From assembly GCA_017558865.1 (NCBI GenBank), contig JAFYTM010000185.1, positions 1-35,509 of the forward strand: 35,509 bases of DNA, read 5' to 3'. Source of the stretch: Lachnospiraceae bacterium (GTDB lineage Bacteria; Bacillota; Clostridia; Lachnospirales; Lachnospiraceae). The position numbers were made by a program, and so were the translations under genes. Under the pieces are notes generated by a model. It had not been told where the DNA came from. It made no database searches and saw only the letters and a list, made by a program, of their open reading frames with translations. This document shows, one piece after another, positions 31,748 through 35,509 of the stretch; within the stretch, counting starts at the first letter, position 1; each line of letters starts with the position of its first letter.

Positions 31748-33907
31748 ATGAAAGAATGTGTGAAATTCAGATATGTATATGAAAGGTATGGAACCATCGT
31801 ACCGGAGAATATCCTTCTGAATGATATATGGGTTGATATTGGGAATGCGGAACGGGAAGGTGTATTCGATCATCATCAGTATGGTGGATTGAAAAGTGCT
31901 TTTGAATGTGTGCTGATGTATCCGGAGGGGCTTAAGGGAATACGAACATATCTGGATTCTTATCAGGGAACAGAACCAGAGGTTGTTCTTCATATGCATG
32001 TATATCCAGATTTGGATTGTATCATGTCTGCTTATATGGTACAGAAACTGATCCGCACAGGGAAATCGCATTTAAATGAGATTTTTTCTGCACATACGAT
32101 AGAGAAGCTGCAGGAATATGTGAATGAGATCGATGCGGGAAAAAGAAAAGTGGTATCGGATTTAACACTGTATGCGTATTTGTGCAGAATAGGTCTTGGA
32201 GAGCGGGATGTATGGAAAAGAAGTCAGCAGATTTTGAATGAAGGTCTGATACTGGTGGATCTGGCTGTTCAGGTGCTGGAAAAAGCAGAACGGGATATTG
32301 ATCTGTTCACGGAGCCGCTGGAGTCCTATATGGATATTACAAAACTGAATGGCTATGATACAGCAAGGAGAGATCTGGAACTGTCGAAAGAGCATTACAG
32401 AGAGGACAAAGAGGCAAATCGTGTTGTTCTGAAATCGATTAATCTCTGGAATAAGGAAGAAGCATGTATAAAACCGGTAAAGGCGGCAATCTGGAAAGAA
32501 CTTCCCTCCGGTGAAGATGGATATGTATTTGCACGAGATCTGGATGACTGCATCCTGACGGTATATCCATATGATATTCGCCAGGAAGATGATACTTCCA
32601 TGTCCAGGGTGACCAGAGCAGTTATTTCGCTGAATCCGAATATGAAAGAATCGGAATCCTATACGCTTCTGCCGGTGGCAGAGATGCTGGAGCAGTGTGA
32701 ACAGCTGGAAGAAAATATTCTGTTTGAGAAAACAGGAAATTACCGAAGAGATCACAGTCATTCCAGAGAAAAAAGAGGTCGATTTTCAGAAGTTCCTTTT
32801 TCCAGTACGAATGATCCGTGGTATATATCAGAGAAAGAGGATATTATAGATTCTCCCCGTATCAAGTCACTGCTTTCCTATGAGCACCTGCTGAATATCA
32901 TTGAGAATGATTCTGCTATGGCAAAATCAGCTGTTATGATTCGGTTTTATAAAGAGAATGAGAGCATTCAAACAGAGCAGGTGGCAGGTTACACAGAAGT
33001 CAGCTTTGGAGAGCTGTATCAATTGGCTCAGAAGCAGGTCTGTGAATTTCAGAATAGAGAACAGTCAGAGTATTTACTGACCATTGTCAAGATTGATTCG
33101 TCTATGCTGAAATACAGCAATGCGATACTGAAAACCTGCTGTTTGAATATGGTTGGGAAAAATGGTTCCAGAATGAGTGACGATAATCTTCTTTATCTGG
33201 ATTATCGTACTTGTTTGTATACTGATCAGGTTGTTACGGTTCTGGCTATGGCAGATACAGAGAGCTCTGTTGCACAGAGATTAGTGGCTGACCAGGTATT
33301 GAATTCCAGAATCTGTGCGGATCTGAAACATATTCTGGAGCATCGACAGGAGCTTCGTTCAATTGGAGTAAGTCTGTCAGAGAAAATCCGAACGATCGGA
33401 GAGACGGACGGAGAGATAGAGATGTTCAATAGAAGGCTTGTACATTTGAATACAAGGATTCAGATAGATGATCTGATTCTTGATCCGGTGGAGCAGGAGG
33501 TTTATTCCTTTATAAAAGCAAATCTTGGCATTGTACCTTTAAAAGAATCTGTGATCACTTCGGCAGAGCTTCTGATCAAAAATGCGGAACAAAAAAGGGA
33601 CCGGGATATGGAAGCAGCTCGGAATGAACGGGAAAAAAGAGAGAAACAGGCTGAAAAAGCGGAGCGCCGCAGAGATAAACAGCTTCAGGCGATCATGGGA
33701 TGGTTTACGTTGTTGGGGATTGCCTCAGCATTCAATGATGGATTTGATTTTATTTCCAAGATGGATGCAGGTACATCGTGGAGCCAATTGTCCCCAGGGG
33801 GAAGATATGTAGGATATATTTTCCTGACTGTCATTGTTGTAATTTTTCTGGCGGCACTGGTCTATACGCTGAAGACAACGATATCTGCCTGGAAAGACAA
33901 AGACTGA
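31748..33907 (+). CDS. Membrane-anchored protein with DHH-phosphoesterase-like motifs
   Basis: 719 residues, no firm family. Near the N-terminus VDIGNAEREGVFDHHQYGG (Asp41-His42-His43) and then HMHVYPDLDCIMSAYMV (His84, Asp88, Asp90) resemble the metal-binding motifs of DHH phosphoesterases, but in reverse of their usual order. A long mixed middle region follows, then a charged coiled coil (about 615-645, Glu/Lys/Arg rich) and two membrane segments near 647-665 and 688-708. The C-terminal layout recalls CorA-like or other stalk-plus-two-helix anchors. It sits 24 bases after the DUF3800-like gene and 25 before the PP2C gene. A cyclic-nucleotide or oligonucleotide phosphodiesterase is a testable guess. 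Confidence 0.6.
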   Translation: MKECVKFRYVYERYGTIVPENILLNDIWVDIGNAEREGVFDHHQYGGLKSAFECVLMYPEGLKGIRTYLDSYQGTEPEVVLHMHVYPDLDCIMSAYMVQKLIRTGKSHLNEIFSAHTIEKLQEYVNEIDAGKRKVVSDLTLYAYLCRIGLGERDVWKRSQQILNEGLILVDLAVQVLEKAERDIDLFTEPLESYMDITKLNGYDTARRDLELSKEHYREDKEANRVVLKSINLWNKEEACIKPVKAAIWKELPSGEDGYVFARDLDDCILTVYPYDIRQEDDTSMSRVTRAVISLNPNMKESESYTLLPVAEMLEQCEQLEENILFEKTGNYRRDHSHSREKRGRFSEVPFSSTNDPWYISEKEDIIDSPRIKSLLSYEHLLNIIENDSAMAKSAVMIRFYKENESIQTEQVAGYTEVSFGELYQLAQKQVCEFQNREQSEYLLTIVKIDSSMLKYSNAILKTCCLNMVGKNGSRMSDDNLLYLDYRTCLYTDQVVTVLAMADTESSVAQRLVADQVLNSRICADLKHILEHRQELRSIGVSLSEKIRTIGETDGEIEMFNRRLVHLNTRIQIDDLILDPVEQEVYSFIKANLGIVPLKESVITSAELLIKNAEQKRDRDMEAARNEREKREKQAEKAERRRDKQLQAIMGWFTLLGIASAFNDGFDFISKMDAGTSWSQLSPGGRYVGYIFLTVIVVIFLAALVYTLKTTISAWKDKD

Positions 33908-33932
33908 TCGGGAAGTGAAAGGAAGATAAAGG

Positions 33933-35509
33933 ATGCGATGTCCATATTGTGAGACAGAGAATCAGGACGGTGAGCTGTTTTGTATAGACTGCGGTCGTCC
34001 GTTAAAGAAAATCATAAAGAAGAAAAAAACAAAAAAGAAATACAAGGAGAGTCCAGAGGGAGATATGGTCTGCAGTTCTCCATGTGCCATCATAGAAAGC
34101 GAAGATATGGATGGTTTTCTGAAATTTCCAGACAGGCAGATCTATCAGGATGGAGAATATGAACTGATATTTTACAGGACGGCAGGCATGAACCTTGTGG
34201 AGTATCTTGAACAGAACCAGGACAGTCTTTCGCAAAGCTACATAGATCTGGAAAATCGATTGCTCGCCATCCTGGGTCATGTGCAAAAGATGAAGCTGAT
34301 CATCGGAAGCTTTGATCTGGAAGATCTGTATCTGCCGGATGGAGAACCTTCTTTGATGCAGTTGAGAGTCGTACGTCCGTTTCTAGAAGATGGGGAGATG
34401 CCTGAAAAGTACGAGTGCGGAGAATTAGCAGCACCGGAGGTCAGAAACAGGGATCTTCCATATGTCGGAAAAAGGACAGATGTCTATCTGGCAGCGATTC
34501 TGTTTAATCGTCTGATCATTGGAGATAAATATTCAGCGGGAAATATCGACAGTCAGTTGTTCTGGGCATATCACTATACAAATGCTGCTTTTGAAAAAAG
34601 ATATCGAAAATTCCATCATTGGCTTGGAAATGGATTGAGTATGTTTCCGGCGAAGCGCATGAGGGATATCAAAAACTGTCTGATCTCATTTGAAAAATGC
34701 TGCATTTTGGAAAATAGTTGTCTGAGAAGTGATCTGAGAATTTGTGATGTACTGGAGACCAATGTGGGAAAAGGCAAAAAAGCGGTCATGAAGGATGCTG
34801 GACGCCTGGAAGAAGAGTGGAATGAAGATGCTATTGAAAAATGGCAATGTAAAGAAAAGAATCTGACAGCCTACCTTCTTGCAGATGGAATCTCCAATTG
34901 CAGTATTGGTTCGGGATATCTGGCATCAAATATCATTCGGGAGAATTTTAAGTCGGTATTAACGGATTTTGTTGATGAAACGTTTGAGGATCTGACTTAT
35001 GATCTGGTAGAAGAGATCGTCTATCGGATTGTGGAAAAAAGTAATGCGGATATCTGGAAGAAAGCCTGTGAATATCCGCAGCAGTCAGGCAGTATCATGG
35101 GCAGCACCTTTCTGTTCCTGCTGATCTATGAAGGAGTGCTGTATTCCTACAGTATGGGAGATTCCTGCCTGTATCTGGTGCGGCGGGGGAATGCGATTCC
35201 ATTAAACAGTCCGGATAATGCCGGCTTTACCGCGTTGAAAGCAGGTAAAAGCTATGCGGAATATAGGCAGATGGAAGGGCGGGACAGTATTGCCTTGTAT
35301 ATCGGCGGCGAATATGCAAGAACACAGTCTGATTACTACCAACAAAGGCCGATCGATACGCTGTGTCTGCAGGAAGAGGATGTGATTCTTGCGGCATCGG
35401 ATGGAGTCATCGACTATTTTGGAACAAAGCTGTCGGATACCAGGTGGGATAAAGAGACCGCACTGGTGAAATATCTAAGTGATAAAAACAAAACAATAGA
35501 GCAGAAAGC
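33933..35509 (+). CDS. Zinc-ribbon / kinase-like / PP2C phosphatase protein, cut by the window edge
   Basis: At least 525 residues, open to the right edge. Cys3-Cys6-Cys17-Cys20 (MRCPYC, FCIDCG) form a zinc ribbon, followed by a lysine-rich linker. Residues about 60-215 look like a degenerate Ser/Thr kinase: ELAAPEV near 164 (APE motif) and KRTDVYLAAILFNRLIIGD near 183, but no HRD or DFG. Residues about 310 onward are a PP2C phosphatase with YLLADGISN near 314, GSTFLFLLIYEGVLYSYSMG then DSCLYL near 407, and ILAASDGVIDYF near 484, giving the metal-binding aspartates. The start has AAAGG upstream. It suggests reversible phosphorylation signalling in this cluster. Confidence 0.8.
   Translation, partial: MRCPYCETENQDGELFCIDCGRPLKKIIKKKKTKKKYKESPEGDMVCSSPCAIIESEDMDGFLKFPDRQIYQDGEYELIFYRTAGMNLVEYLEQNQDSLSQSYIDLENRLLAILGHVQKMKLIIGSFDLEDLYLPDGEPSLMQLRVVRPFLEDGEMPEKYECGELAAPEVRNRDLPYVGKRTDVYLAAILFNRLIIGDKYSAGNIDSQLFWAYHYTNAAFEKRYRKFHHWLGNGLSMFPAKRMRDIKNCLISFEKCCILENSCLRSDLRICDVLETNVGKGKKAVMKDAGRLEEEWNEDAIEKWQCKEKNLTAYLLADGISNCSIGSGYLASNIIRENFKSVLTDFVDETFEDLTYDLVEEIVYRIVEKSNADIWKKACEYPQQSGSIMGSTFLFLLIYEGVLYSYSMGDSCLYLVRRGNAIPLNSPDNAGFTALKAGKSYAEYRQMEGRDSIALYIGGEYARTQSDYYQQRPIDTLCLQEEDVILAASDGVIDYFGTKLSDTRWDKETALVKYLSDKNKTIEQK

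Overview
The window reads as chromosomal DNA of a Gram-positive anaerobe of the Clostridia, most likely the gut family Lachnospiraceae. Evidence: strong AGGAGG-type ribosome binding sites, a one-piece pyruvate:ferredoxin oxidoreductase, DUF5685 and zinc-ribbon housekeeping genes, and a Cas13a protein whose N-terminus and conserved blocks match Lachnospiraceae Cas13a. The family assignment is inference from gene content; no marker gene (rRNA, tRNA) is present.

Layout. 1-4192: ribose uptake operon (end of a LacI-type regulator, a probable ribokinase remnant, rbsD, rbsA, rbsC, rbsB), followed by a structured intergenic stretch ending in a strong terminator. 4437-8143: nifJ with its own promoter and terminator. 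8145-10272: ilvE and cysK. 10342-12251: a zinc-ribbon membrane protein, a DUF5685 protein and a J-domain protein with a cysteine-rich tail, packed as an operon. 12288-14675: a 58-residue reverse-strand gene, a secreted D,D-carboxypeptidase with an overlapping small gene, and metA. 14679-19287: an accessory patch holding a coiled-coil protein, a fic/IS200 chimeric remnant, a DUF1801 protein, a serine hydrolase, a decayed SpoIVB-like remnant, an AraC-GNAT regulator and a CAT-type acetyltransferase. 19416-21536: a PlsC-like acyltransferase and a convergent EamA exporter.

21734-28540 is a same-strand run: LysR regulator, HAD phosphatase, double-domain PPK2 (polyphosphate:AMP phosphotransferase) and cas13a (1253 residues, both HEPN R-X4-H motifs intact). 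The cas13a ATG directly follows the PPK2 stop codon. No cas1, cas2 or ordinary CRISPR array is present. Instead, 43 bases downstream of cas13a lies one 35-base element that looks like a type VI-A direct repeat. A promoter places the predicted transcription start on its first base. A 34-base candidate spacer and a decayed second repeat follow. On the opposite strand the candidate spacer reads as a perfect ribosome binding site plus start codon, so a minimal crRNA-like RNA and a 13-codon mini-ORF overlap antisense. This is the most interesting object in the window.

28748 to the right edge: an XRE regulator, then, behind a roughly 270-base leader ending in an attenuator-like terminator, three large genes: a DUF3800-like (RNase H-fold) protein with a helical repeat tail, a membrane protein with DHH-phosphoesterase-like motifs in unusual order, and a zinc-ribbon / kinase-like / PP2C phosphatase protein cut by the window edge. 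They look like a signalling or conflict module next to Cas13a. A functional link to Cas13a is inference only.
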